A stretch of 64,000 bases of DNA from an uncultured Litoreibacter sp. (lineage in GTDB: Bacteria > Pseudomonadota > Alphaproteobacteria > Rhodobacterales > Rhodobacteraceae), in contig CANNGL010000002.1 in NCBI GenBank assembly GCA_947504205.1, positions 1 through 64,000 on the forward strand. Direction: 5' to 3'. The translations under genes were made by a program, and so were the position numbers. Shown here one piece after another: positions 1 to 9,032 of the stretch. Within the stretch, counting starts at the first letter, position 1. Each line of letters opens with the position of its first letter. The notes below the pieces were generated by a model. It saw only the letters and a list, made by a program, of their open reading frames with translations. It was not told the DNA's origin and made no database searches.

Positions 1-124
1 ACATCCCCATCCCGGCAAACAGGCTCACACCCCCGTGAGAACCCGATCACAGACCGTGAAACCCATGAAACAAATCCACCAAAGGGGCATTATGGGGGGC
101 GGCGTGAGTCTTGGACTCAGATCG

Positions 125-1237
125 TCAGCTATTAGGAATTCGATGATAGTCAGCCATCATATCGGTACCGATCTGGCGTTGTGACCTCAGTTCGAACCGC
201 TGCGCCTCGCCAAGCTGCGATAAGCCAAGCGCGCCTATTGACGGCAATCCTTCCGCTCCAATGGCGACGCCACCTGTGAAGTGAACCAGCCGATCCACAC
301 AATCGGTTTGCAGAAGGGACGCGGCCAACTGCCCTCCACCTTCACACAGAACGCGCGTCAGGCCTGCCTCTCCAAGCCGCTGCATCGCATGCGCCATATC
401 CAAAGTGCCGCCCGCGGATTTGGAAACCTCCAATAGGTTCGCCCCAGCATTGCTCCAGAACATTTGGCGCTCGCTCGACACGTCGGGTCCGTGCAGCAGC
501 CAAACCGGCCCGTCTTTCGCTGTTTCGGCCAGAGGTCCGGTCTGTGGAATATCCAACCGGCTCGACACCACGATGCGTACAGGCTGATGGGACACGCCCA
601 GATCGCGCACCGTAAGCGATGGTAGATCTGCGCGCGCGGTGCCTGCTCCGACCATCACGGCGTCATGGGTCGCGCGCAAACCGTGAACGACACGCCGCGC
701 TTGGGGTCCGGTGATCCATTGCGAATGTCCTGCCCCGGTCGCGATCCGACCATCCAGGGACACGGCCAATTTTAAGGTCATGCTTGGGCGACCAAGCGTT
801 ACCCGGCTCAAAAAGCCCGATTGAGCCGCTTGGGCTTCAGCATGCATCAAGCCTTCTACAACCTGAATGCCAGCGTCGCGCAGCATGGCCACGCCCTTGC
901 CATTGACCCTTGGGTCCGGGTCGCCAGTCGCCACAAGCACCCGGCCAACGCCAGCGGCGATCAAGGCCTCTGCACAAGGAGGCGTTTTGCCATGATGGGC
1001 GCAAGGTTCCAGCGTCACGAAGACATCTGCATCGCGCGCGGCTTTTCCGGCATGGGCGAGAGCCATCGTTTCGGCATGCGGGCGCCCACCATCTTGGGTC
1101 CACCCACGGCCCACGCAGCGGCCGTTCTGCACGATAACGCAACCCACAGCTGGATTTGGCCAGACGCGTCCAAGCCCTCGGCTACCTAGGCTGAGGGCGA
1201 GTGCCATCCAGCGCCGATCAGCGGCGGCGCTGCTCAT
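125..1237 (-). CDS. ribD: Bifunctional diaminohydroxyphosphoribosylaminopyrimidine deaminase / 5-amino-6-(5-phosphoribosylamino)uracil reductase
   Basis: 370 aa ORF with deaminase motif HAETMAL..VFVTLEPCAHHGKTPPC and RibD C-terminal reductase domain. Confidence 0.95.
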   Translation of the reverse strand: MSSAAADRRWMALALSLGSRGLGRVWPNPAVGCVIVQNGRCVGRGWTQDGGRPHAETMALAHAGKAARDADVFVTLEPCAHHGKTPPCAEALIAAGVGRVLVATGDPDPRVNGKGVAMLRDAGIQVVEGLMHAEAQAAQSGFLSRVTLGRPSMTLKLAVSLDGRIATGAGHSQWITGPQARRVVHGLRATHDAVMVGAGTARADLPSLTVRDLGVSHQPVRIVVSSRLDIPQTGPLAETAKDGPVWLLHGPDVSSERQMFWSNAGANLLEVSKSAGGTLDMAHAMQRLGEAGLTRVLCEGGGQLAASLLQTDCVDRLVHFTGGVAIGAEGLPSIGALGLSQLGEAQRFELRSQRQIGTDMMADYHRIPNS

Positions 1238-1240
1238 GAC

Positions 1241-1708
1241 TCAATCGTCTTTCGGAGCAGGTGGGCGCAGTTCTGACACGAACTCCTCAAAGTCGTCAGC
1301 CGCCTGGAAGTTCTTGTAGACCGATGCGAAGCGCACATAGGCAACGGTATCAATACGTGCCAGCGCTTCCATGACAATCTCACCGATTACCGGCGACTTG
1401 ATGTCAGTCTCACCCATGCTTTCCAAGCGGCGCACGATGCCTGAGATCATCTGGTCAATCCGCTCCGGCTCGACAGGGCGCTTCTGCATCGAAATGCGAA
1501 TGGAACGCTCTAACTTGTCGCGGTCAAAATCCTCACGCTTGCCGTTTGACTTGATGACAACAAGGTCGCGCAGCTGCACGCGCTCATATGTTGTAAACCG
1601 CCCACCGCAAGCCGGACAAAACCGACGACGGCGAATTGCGACATGATCTTCAGCTGGACGTGAATCTTTAACTTGTGTGTCGACATTTCCACAAAACGGA
1701 CAGCGCAT
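1241..1708 (-). CDS. nrdR: Transcriptional repressor NrdR
   Basis: [45 protein letters not shown]: Zn-ribbon plus ATP-cone; adjacent to ribD as is common. Confidence 0.97.
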   Translation of the reverse strand: MRCPFCGNVDTQVKDSRPAEDHVAIRRRRFCPACGGRFTTYERVQLRDLVVIKSNGKREDFDRDKLERSIRISMQKRPVEPERIDQMISGIVRRLESMGETDIKSPVIGEIVMEALARIDTVAYVRFASVYKNFQAADDFEEFVSELRPPAPKDD

Positions 1709-1838
1709 GCTTGCTTCCCCTAATCTGCCTCTTGGGTGTTGATCCCCAGTTATCCACAGTTACTATAGGCCGGTATCTAGAGTTTGGGTAGTGGAGAATT
1801 GCCCCTACTAGATCAAGCCATGAGGGGCAGCAGCATAG

Positions 1839-2399
1839 ATGACACGGTTCTACAATCGCGTGGTGGCCAAGCGTACGACACAAAAATGGGTGAGTGCCCT
1901 CGGTCCAGAGAAGATGACCGCTGCTGAAATTTCCGGGAAACGTGGCAGCAAGTGGCCCTTCAAGAGCTACGAAGCGTTCTGGTATCCTGAATACGATATT
2001 TGCCAAAGTCCGATTATCGACGATGCAGGAAAAGTACGCAAATTCGATATAGTTATTGCAGATCAGGTCTGGGAACATCTCGAGTTCCCGTATCGTGGCA
2101 CCCAAAATGTGCTGCGCAACCTGAAGAAAGGTGGCTATTTCCTGGTCGTTACCCCCTTTTATGTAAAATATCATCCAGCTCCGACCGATTGCACCCGCTG
2201 GTCAGCCCGTGGCCTCAAAAACCTGCTGACCGAAGCAGGCTTTGATCCCGATCATATTAAATCCGCCCAATGGGGCAATCGCGCATGCGCTAAAGCAGAT
2301 TTCGGGAAGAACTGGGGGCGGTATGACAGCGAACGGGATTCATTGGAAAACGATCCTGAGTTTCCAGTGATGTCGTGGGCCTTGGCTCAGAAGGTCTGA
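1839..2399 (+). CDS. Class I SAM-dependent methyltransferase-like protein
   Basis: 186 aa; FDIVIADQVWEHLEFPYRGTQNVLRNLKKGGYFLVVTPF resembles methyltransferase motifs. Confidence 0.7.
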   Translation: MTRFYNRVVAKRTTQKWVSALGPEKMTAAEISGKRGSKWPFKSYEAFWYPEYDICQSPIIDDAGKVRKFDIVIADQVWEHLEFPYRGTQNVLRNLKKGGYFLVVTPFYVKYHPAPTDCTRWSARGLKNLLTEAGFDPDHIKSAQWGNRACAKADFGKNWGRYDSERDSLENDPEFPVMSWALAQKV

Positions 2400-2455
2400 T
2401 CGCGGACCTTTTTGCGCAGATGGGCGTTAGGCTGCGACAGCGAAAGGAACGCATA

Positions 2456-3127
2456 ATGACAAGAACACTATTCATCACCGGGGCCTCCTCGGGCATTGGT
2501 GCAGCAACAGCAAAAGCTGCCGCAGAGACTGGCTGGTCAGTCGGACTTTTTGCCCGCAGTGAAGACAGGCTTAAGAGGCTCGCCGAAAACATCGGCGATC
2601 AGGCGACAATATTTACCGGAGATGCGACCTCGTATGAGGCACAAAAAGAAGCGATCGACAGCTTTACCCAATCACATGGCAAGCTTGACGCCGTGTTTGC
2701 CAATGCCGGGCGTGGCACCTCGACGGCCGGAACCCAAAAGGGCAATCCTGAAGACTGGAAAGAGATGATCGACCTTAACGTCATGGGCGCGCTCTATACT
2801 GCGCACGCGGCTTTGCCGCACCTGCAAGAAACCAAGGGGCATTACGTTGTTACGGGCTCGCAAGCGGGCCGCGTGAACATTAGCGGCTCGATCTACGGCG
2901 CGACCAAATGGTTTATCCATGGCTTCGCAGGCAATCTGGCTCAGGAAATGAAAGAGTGGGGCGGGCGCTGCACTGTCATAGCACCAGGTATGGTCGACAC
3001 CGCCTTTTTCGATGAAGCCAAGCCGGACAAACTCAAACCGGAAAACGTGGCAGACGCGGTCATGCACGCGCTGAACGCGCCCGATCACGCCACCATACGT
3101 GAAGTCTTCCTGACCCCAACGCACTAA
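2456..3127 (+). CDS. Short-chain dehydrogenase/reductase
   Basis: MTRTLFITGASSGIGAATAKAAAE (TGxxxGIG), later YGATKW; internal Met chosen as start. Confidence 0.9.
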   Translation: MTRTLFITGASSGIGAATAKAAAETGWSVGLFARSEDRLKRLAENIGDQATIFTGDATSYEAQKEAIDSFTQSHGKLDAVFANAGRGTSTAGTQKGNPEDWKEMIDLNVMGALYTAHAALPHLQETKGHYVVTGSQAGRVNISGSIYGATKWFIHGFAGNLAQEMKEWGGRCTVIAPGMVDTAFFDEAKPDKLKPENVADAVMHALNAPDHATIREVFLTPTH

Positions 3128-3537
3128 CTGGCCGGCGTTATCATCGCCGTGACCCGGCGATGATGAGGGCTGTCACGATGCTCGAACAGGTAGATGCCCT
3201 GCCACGTGCCGAGTTGTAGCCGCCCCTCAATAACGGGAATTTGCAGCGATGTCGGCAGCAATGCTGACTTGATATGCGCCGGCATGTCATCCGGCCCTTC
3301 ATAGGTATGAGTCAGATAAGACATCGACGGATCGGTGGACGGTGGGACAAGACGGGAGAAGAACGCCGCCAGATCGCTTTGCACCTCCGGGTCGGCATTC
3401 TCCTGGATCAGCAGGGAACACGATGTATGCCGCACAAAGAGCGTTAGAAGACCCGTACCCTGCGCCCACTCACCTGCCTGATCTGTGAATTCGTAGAGAC
3501 CCGGGCCGTGTGTCGAAATATGAAATTCTGTTGCCAT
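3124..3537 (-). CDS. YjbQ family protein (secondary thiamine-phosphate synthase-like)
   Basis: 137 aa; FVRHTSCSLLIQENADPEVQSDL and GTWQGIYLFEHRDSPHHRRV. Confidence 0.9.
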   Translation of the reverse strand: MATEFHISTHGPGLYEFTDQAGEWAQGTGLLTLFVRHTSCSLLIQENADPEVQSDLAAFFSRLVPPSTDPSMSYLTHTYEGPDDMPAHIKSALLPTSLQIPVIEGRLQLGTWQGIYLFEHRDSPHHRRVTAMITPAS

Positions 3538-3563
3538 CTCGTCGGACAGCCTTGCACTGTTAT

Positions 3564-4094
3564 CTAACCTTCCACCAGTGCCTTGAGATTTGCCAAGCCG
3601 GCCTCGTAGTCAGGCCCGACCCAGCTGTCCATCATCAGCCCCATCCACCTGCCCATAGGGCCGGCCCCCATATCGGTATCGAGCGTCCAAGTAACTGTGG
3701 TGGCCCCCTGCGCTTCAGCAAGCAGGAATTTCGCCTGAGCCAATCCCATTTCACCAAAATCTAGAGCGGTGACCACGCTTTCGTTTAGATTGGACTCGAT
3801 GATTTCCTGCCGACCATTACCGACATCAGGTTGCTCAGAGGCCCATTCCATCGCGGCGCCGTCGCCGCTTTCAACCTCGTTATAGGTCAACTTCACTTCG
3901 GGATCGCGCGACAGCCACGGCGACCAGGCTTCCATAGCTTTGAGCGAATTCACATGGGGAAAAACATCTGCGGCAGCGGCATCAATTTCAATGGACCGGG
4001 CCACTGACACCTCGCGTGGGAGTAGCATACCGATCACCACCAAAGCCAAAATCAGCACAACTAGTGATCCTAGAAGCCATTTTAGGATACGCAT
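3564..4094 (-). CDS. SRPBCC / polyketide cyclase family protein
   Basis: N-terminal TM segment then VARSIEIDAAAADVFPHVNSLKAMEAWSPW. Confidence 0.8.
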   Translation of the reverse strand: MRILKWLLGSLVVLILALVVIGMLLPREVSVARSIEIDAAAADVFPHVNSLKAMEAWSPWLSRDPEVKLTYNEVESGDGAAMEWASEQPDVGNGRQEIIESNLNESVVTALDFGEMGLAQAKFLLAEAQGATTVTWTLDTDMGAGPMGRWMGLMMDSWVGPDYEAGLANLKALVEG

Positions 4095-4279
4095 TTCACT
4101 TCGCCCTCTCCAGTATGTTCAAGATCAAGCTTAGCACAGAAAATCGTTTATTTTGAGAGCCGATAGCAGCTTTTCTTCGCAATGGCTTGGAGCGGTCCGA
4201 AGGTGGCGCTCTGCTGGTCAAAAAACACCAGATTGCAAACCAGCTTTCAGACCGCTGTTTTCCGTTGATTGACCAAAGA

Positions 4280-4311
4280 AAAAGGCGCCGCTGAGGTGAG
4301 CGACGCCTTTT
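4280..4311 (-). terminator. Intrinsic terminator downstream of rpoD
   Basis: AAAAGGCGcCGCT gaggtg AGCGaCGCCTTTT stem-loop just after the rpoD stop on the minus strand, followed there by T-rich sequence. Confidence 0.85.
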
Positions 4312-4327
4312 CTAGATATCATCGGAT

Positions 4328-6316
4328 TTATTGATCCAAGAAGGATCTCAGCTTTCGGCTGCGGCTCGGGTGCTTCAGCTTCCGCAACGCCTTTGCTTCA
4401 ATCTGGCGAATACGTTCGCGCGTCACGCTGAACTGCTGTCCCACTTCTTCAAGCGTATGGTCAGTGTTCATCCCAATACCGAAGCGCATACGCAGCACGC
4501 GTTCTTCGCGAGGCGTCAGCGATGCCAGAACGCGGGTCGTTGTTTCTTTCAGATTTTCCTGAATAGCCGAGTCCAGCGGCAAGACCGCGTTTTTGTCTTC
4601 GATGAAATCGCCAAGCTGTGAATCTTCTTCATCGCCAATAGGTGTCTCCAGAGAGATTGGCTCCTTGGCGATCTTCATCACCTTGCGGACCTTCTCCAGC
4701 GGCATTTGCAGCTTTTCGGCCAATTCTTCGGGGGTCGGTTCACGACCGATCTCGTGCAACATCTGGCGCCCTGTCCGGACCAGCTTGTTAATCGTTTCGA
4801 TCATATGGACCGGAATCCGGATCGTGCGGGCCTGGTCGGCAATCGAGCGCGTGATCGCCTGGCGAATCCACCATGTCGCATAGGTGGAGAATTTATAGCC
4901 ACGGCGATATTCGAATTTATCGACCGCTTTCATCAGGCCAATATTACCTTCCTGAATGAGATCAAGAAATTGCAGGCCACGGTTCGTGTATTTCTTCGCA
5001 ATCGAGATCACGAGACGCAGGTTCGCCTCAACCATTTCTTTCTTGGCCTGACGCGCTTCTTTCTCGCCCTTTTGCACCTGCTGCACGATGCGGCGGAATT
5101 CAGTGATATCCACACCGACATATTGACCCACTTGCGCCATCTCGGCCCGTAGGTCTTCCACCTTCTCGCGCGAACGTTCAATCAGTGCCGTCCAGCCGCG
5201 ACCGGATTTCTCGGCAATGCGATCAACCCAGCCTGGATCAAGCTCGTATCCGCGGTATTCATCGATGAATTCACGACGGTTGATCCGGGCTTGGTCGGCC
5301 AGCTTCACCATGTTGGAATCAATCGACATAATACGGCGGTTGATGCCGTAAAGCTGATCGATCAGCGCTTCGATCCGGTTGTTATGCAGATGAAGCGAAT
5401 TCACTAGGTCGACGATTTCCTGACGTAGCTTTTGATAAGCCGTCTCTTCTTTGTCCGAAAATGTATCGTCGTGATTCAGGGCTGCCGAAATCCGCAAATC
5501 CTGCATGTCGGCCAACTTGGCGTAGTCGCCAGCAATGATATCGAGTGTTTCGAGGACCTGAGGCTTGAGCGCTGCCTCCATTGCGGCCAGTGACATATTG
5601 GCCTGCTCGTCTTCATCGTCTTCATCATCAGAGGCAATTGGATTGCCGTCGGCATCCAGTTCTTGCGTTTCTTCTTTCTTTTCGGAAGATGGCGCGCTTC
5701 CATCATTGGCGGGCGCAGCGACAAGCTCTTCCTCTTCGTCGTCTTCAAGAGAGTTGCCAAATGTTGTTTCGAGATCGATCACATCGCGCAGCAAAATGTC
5801 TTCGCTCAAAAGCTCGTCGCGCCAGATTGTAATCGCTTGGAAGGTAAGCGGGCTTTCACATAGCCCTGCAATCATCGTATTGCGACCGGCTTCAATCCGT
5901 TTGGCAATCGCGATTTCGCCTTCACGGCTCAGAAGCTCAACCGACCCCATCTCACGCAGATACATCCGCACCGGATCATCAGTTCGGTCCAGCTTTTCGG
6001 TCTCTGTCGTCGCAAGGACAACTTCCTTGGATTGCGAGCTTTCGACAACGGCCTTGCTTGAGCCATCATCGTCATCTTCGGCCTCTTCATCTTCGATAAT
6101 GTTGATGCCCATTTCTGACAGCATCGACATCACGTCTTCAATTTGCTCTGAGGACACCTGTTCAGGCGGCAAAACCTGATTCAATTCATCATAGGTGATG
6201 TAGCCCTTGGTGCGGGCCTCCGCGATCATCTTCTTGACAGCGGCCTGGCTCATATCGAGACCGTTTGCTTCGTCTTCGCGGTCTTGTTTTTGCTCGTCGG
6301 TGTCCTTCGGGGCCAT
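4328..6316 (-). CDS. rpoD: RNA polymerase primary sigma factor RpoD (sigma-70)
   Basis: 662 aa; region 1.1, [72 protein letters not shown], region 4 HTH. Confidence 0.99.
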   Translation of the reverse strand: MAPKDTDEQKQDREDEANGLDMSQAAVKKMIAEARTKGYITYDELNQVLPPEQVSSEQIEDVMSMLSEMGINIIEDEEAEDDDDGSSKAVVESSQSKEVVLATTETEKLDRTDDPVRMYLREMGSVELLSREGEIAIAKRIEAGRNTMIAGLCESPLTFQAITIWRDELLSEDILLRDVIDLETTFGNSLEDDEEEELVAAPANDGSAPSSEKKEETQELDADGNPIASDDEDDEDEQANMSLAAMEAALKPQVLETLDIIAGDYAKLADMQDLRISAALNHDDTFSDKEETAYQKLRQEIVDLVNSLHLHNNRIEALIDQLYGINRRIMSIDSNMVKLADQARINRREFIDEYRGYELDPGWVDRIAEKSGRGWTALIERSREKVEDLRAEMAQVGQYVGVDITEFRRIVQQVQKGEKEARQAKKEMVEANLRLVISIAKKYTNRGLQFLDLIQEGNIGLMKAVDKFEYRRGYKFSTYATWWIRQAITRSIADQARTIRIPVHMIETINKLVRTGRQMLHEIGREPTPEELAEKLQMPLEKVRKVMKIAKEPISLETPIGDEEDSQLGDFIEDKNAVLPLDSAIQENLKETTTRVLASLTPREERVLRMRFGIGMNTDHTLEEVGQQFSVTRERIRQIEAKALRKLKHPSRSRKLRSFLDQ

Positions 6317-6431
6317 CGGCGTTCTCCTCGCTCAAGAGACATCCCACAGCACCCTATAGTACCGCAGGCGAATCATTTCCGAATCAATACCGCGAATCAC
6401 ACTGATTCGCACGTCGTTAACTTGATTCTGT

Positions 6432-8372
6432 TTACTTAGGTTTCTTTAACCAAACCTCACCATCGATGAGGCTTTGCAGGTAGTCCGACATCGCCGAACG
6501 ATCCTCCCCGTCTTCAGCCCCATCCGACAAATTTGCCTGTCCGGCCTTGTCCATGGCGGCGGCGGCTTGAGCGACCCGCCAGGTCAGCCCCTCATCGGCC
6601 AGCCCGGCTAAATCTTCAACAGCTTCAGCTACTTCGCGCTGAACACCGCGCCTCGCTTCCAGCTTGGCAAGCTCTTCCGCGAGCGTCATTCGTGTAAGAT
6701 CATCGGCAGCCCCTGCCCGAACAGCAGGCGCAATTTGCACATGGCTCAGCGACCACAGTTTTTCAAGGGGTGCGGACCCGATTTCAGCTTCAAGGATGTT
6801 GCGTAAATGATCCGGTTCGGTCTCGTCAGCATGGCGCAGCAAGCCTGAAAGAATCGCCCTGTGATCGTTCCCATGCAGTTCCAGCGTCTCAAGATCACCT
6901 ATGAATGGATCGATCAGTTTGGGATGCGCCACTAGAATAGCAAGGATAACGGCCTCTCGGACGCGCTCCTCGACATCAGTGGACCGCGCCAGAAGCGAGT
7001 TGCGTGTGGTCGCCAAAGCAGCGCCTTTGGGTGCAAATTTACCCTTGGGTTGCCAGCCGTCACGCGACTTGTTCATGGCTGGTCGCCCTGTGTCGAACAG
7101 TTCAGAGCGGAGCCGCTTTATTTCATGTGCATAGTGATTGCGCAGCCTCGTATCACCGATCAGTCCCAGCGCCTTGCGCAAAGACTGATCGAGCGCCGCG
7201 CGACGCTCCGGGCTGTCGAACACCTTCCCGTCAGTCTCACGCTGCCAAAGCAGGTGCACCAACGGCTTTGCCGCCTCAACCAACCGACGCATCTCGGACG
7301 CGCCCTTCGCCTTGAGCAGATCATCCGGGTCCTGTCCCTCTGGAAGGATACAAAACCTCAGTGACTTCTGCGGCGCGACCATCGGCAAGGCCAAATCAAT
7401 CAACCGCATCGCCGCACGCATCCCTGCCGTGTCACCGTCAAGCGCAATGATCGGCTCTGTCGATATACGCCACATAAGTTCAAGCTGGTTTTCTGTTACA
7501 GCCGTTCCCAACGGTGCCACCGCGGCCTCAAACCCGGCGGAGGCCAAAGCGATCACGTCCATATATCCTTCGGCCACGATAAGCGGAGCGCCCTTGCCTG
7601 CCGCTTCGCGCGCTGGCCCGTGGTTGAATAGACTTCGCCCCTTATCGAACAATTCGGTTTCCGGTGAATTGAGATATTTTGCGTTATCCGCCGGATCCAT
7701 CGCGCGTCCGCCGAACGCAATACATCGGCCGCGCGGATCACGGATCGGGAACATGATCCGGTCGCGAAAAGTGTCATAGGGCTTCTTGCCCTGATTGGAT
7801 GGCTTGGCCAAACCAGCCGCCAAGATGAGCTCGTCCTTGACGCCCTTACCGGTCAGGTGATCCCACAGATTCTGCCAACCGGGCGGTGCAAAACCGATGT
7901 CCCAGCGCTCCAATCGCGGTTCGTCGAAGCCGCGTCCTGAAAGGTAATCTCGTGCCGCCGTACCAGCAGCTGTCTTGAGTTGCAGCCGGAAGAATTGAGC
8001 AGCCTGTTCCATGACATCGGCCAGCTGCGTTCGACGATCAGCTTTCTCCTGCGCCTTGGGATCGCGGGCAGGCATTTGCATCCCGGCCTCGCGTGCAAGA
8101 ATTTCTACCGCTTCCATGAACGAGACATTCTCGGTTTCTTTAATGAAACCGATCGCATCGCCCTTGGCATGGCACCCAAAGCAGTAGTAATAGCCCTTCT
8201 GATCATCGACGTGGAAAGAGGCGGTTTTCTCGTGATGGAACGGGCATGGCGCCCACATATCACCCTTGCCCTGATTGGACTTGCGCTCGTCCCAAACCAC
8301 TTTGCGTCCGACCACTTGCGCGATCGAACTTTGGGCACGGAGTTCGTCAAGAAAACCAGGGGGCAGACTCAT
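6432..8372 (-). CDS. dnaG: DNA primase
   Basis: MSLPPGFLDELRAQSSIAQVVGRKVVWD; zinc finger CPFHHEKTASFHVDDQKGYYYCFGCHAKGD; TOPRIM EGYMDVIAL. Confidence 0.97.
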   Translation of the reverse strand: MSLPPGFLDELRAQSSIAQVVGRKVVWDERKSNQGKGDMWAPCPFHHEKTASFHVDDQKGYYYCFGCHAKGDAIGFIKETENVSFMEAVEILAREAGMQMPARDPKAQEKADRRTQLADVMEQAAQFFRLQLKTAAGTAARDYLSGRGFDEPRLERWDIGFAPPGWQNLWDHLTGKGVKDELILAAGLAKPSNQGKKPYDTFRDRIMFPIRDPRGRCIAFGGRAMDPADNAKYLNSPETELFDKGRSLFNHGPAREAAGKGAPLIVAEGYMDVIALASAGFEAAVAPLGTAVTENQLELMWRISTEPIIALDGDTAGMRAAMRLIDLALPMVAPQKSLRFCILPEGQDPDDLLKAKGASEMRRLVEAAKPLVHLLWQRETDGKVFDSPERRAALDQSLRKALGLIGDTRLRNHYAHEIKRLRSELFDTGRPAMNKSRDGWQPKGKFAPKGAALATTRNSLLARSTDVEERVREAVILAILVAHPKLIDPFIGDLETLELHGNDHRAILSGLLRHADETEPDHLRNILEAEIGSAPLEKLWSLSHVQIAPAVRAGAADDLTRMTLAEELAKLEARRGVQREVAEAVEDLAGLADEGLTWRVAQAAAAMDKAGQANLSDGAEDGEDRSAMSDYLQSLIDGEVWLKKPK

Positions 8373-8489
8373 GCTGCATAATATCGGTATGAGGTGAGGC
8401 AAAGTCTAGAGCAGGAAGTGACCGCCCAAGCCGGTCCGCTGACACTAGCAAGGTCAATGCAGCCGCCGACGCTGCTTTGCCACGATCTC

Positions 8490-9032
8490 CTAATCGCTCA
8501 GGTGGGTCTGGGCATCCACAGATCGCATCGCGTCTTGCAACTCGTGCACAAGCGTTTTTGCAAACGCTCGGAAGACCATCAGCTCATAACCGTTATCGAT
8601 TTTAACAATGATCGCTGTCATATGGCCAAGCAAGCTTCTTGCAACGCTCCCGGTTTCCATGTTTCTCAGATCAAGTGGGCAAATTCTGGCAAGCACTGCT
8701 TCAACGTGCGCGCCTTCCAACGTCACGCAACACCAAGCGTCGGATTGATCCGTAACAGCAGCGTTCAGCTTGGCTGGCAAGCCAGAACCGACGAGAAAAT
8801 AGACATCCCGCCCCGCCCAAAGCAATTTTGCAGAACCAGTTCTGGTTGCGCGTCCAATAGGTGGCAAAGACATCTTCAGCGACTTCCTAAGTGCCGCGGA
8901 CACGGCCCGCTCCGCGCCCGAAAACGGAGCGATTGACCAGATTTCTTGGATATCACTCTCTTGCAGGACGAGATCGCCATGCGAAACGGGCAACAAGCCG
9001 GCGGCAGGGGATTTTGCGGCAAGATCAACCAC
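8490..9032 (-). CDS. soxG: Sarcosine oxidase gamma subunit
   Basis: ORF after soxA; GTG start preferred (AAGGAGG, 6 nt spacer, GTG) giving VVDLAAKSPAAGLLPV; overlaps soxA stop by 8 nt. Confidence 0.85.
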   Translation of the reverse strand: MVDLAAKSPAAGLLPVSHGDLVLQESDIQEIWSIAPFSGAERAVSAALRKSLKMSLPPIGRATRTGSAKLLWAGRDVYFLVGSGLPAKLNAAVTDQSDAWCCVTLEGAHVEAVLARICPLDLRNMETGSVARSLLGHMTAIIVKIDNGYELMVFRAFAKTLVHELQDAMRSVDAQTHLSD

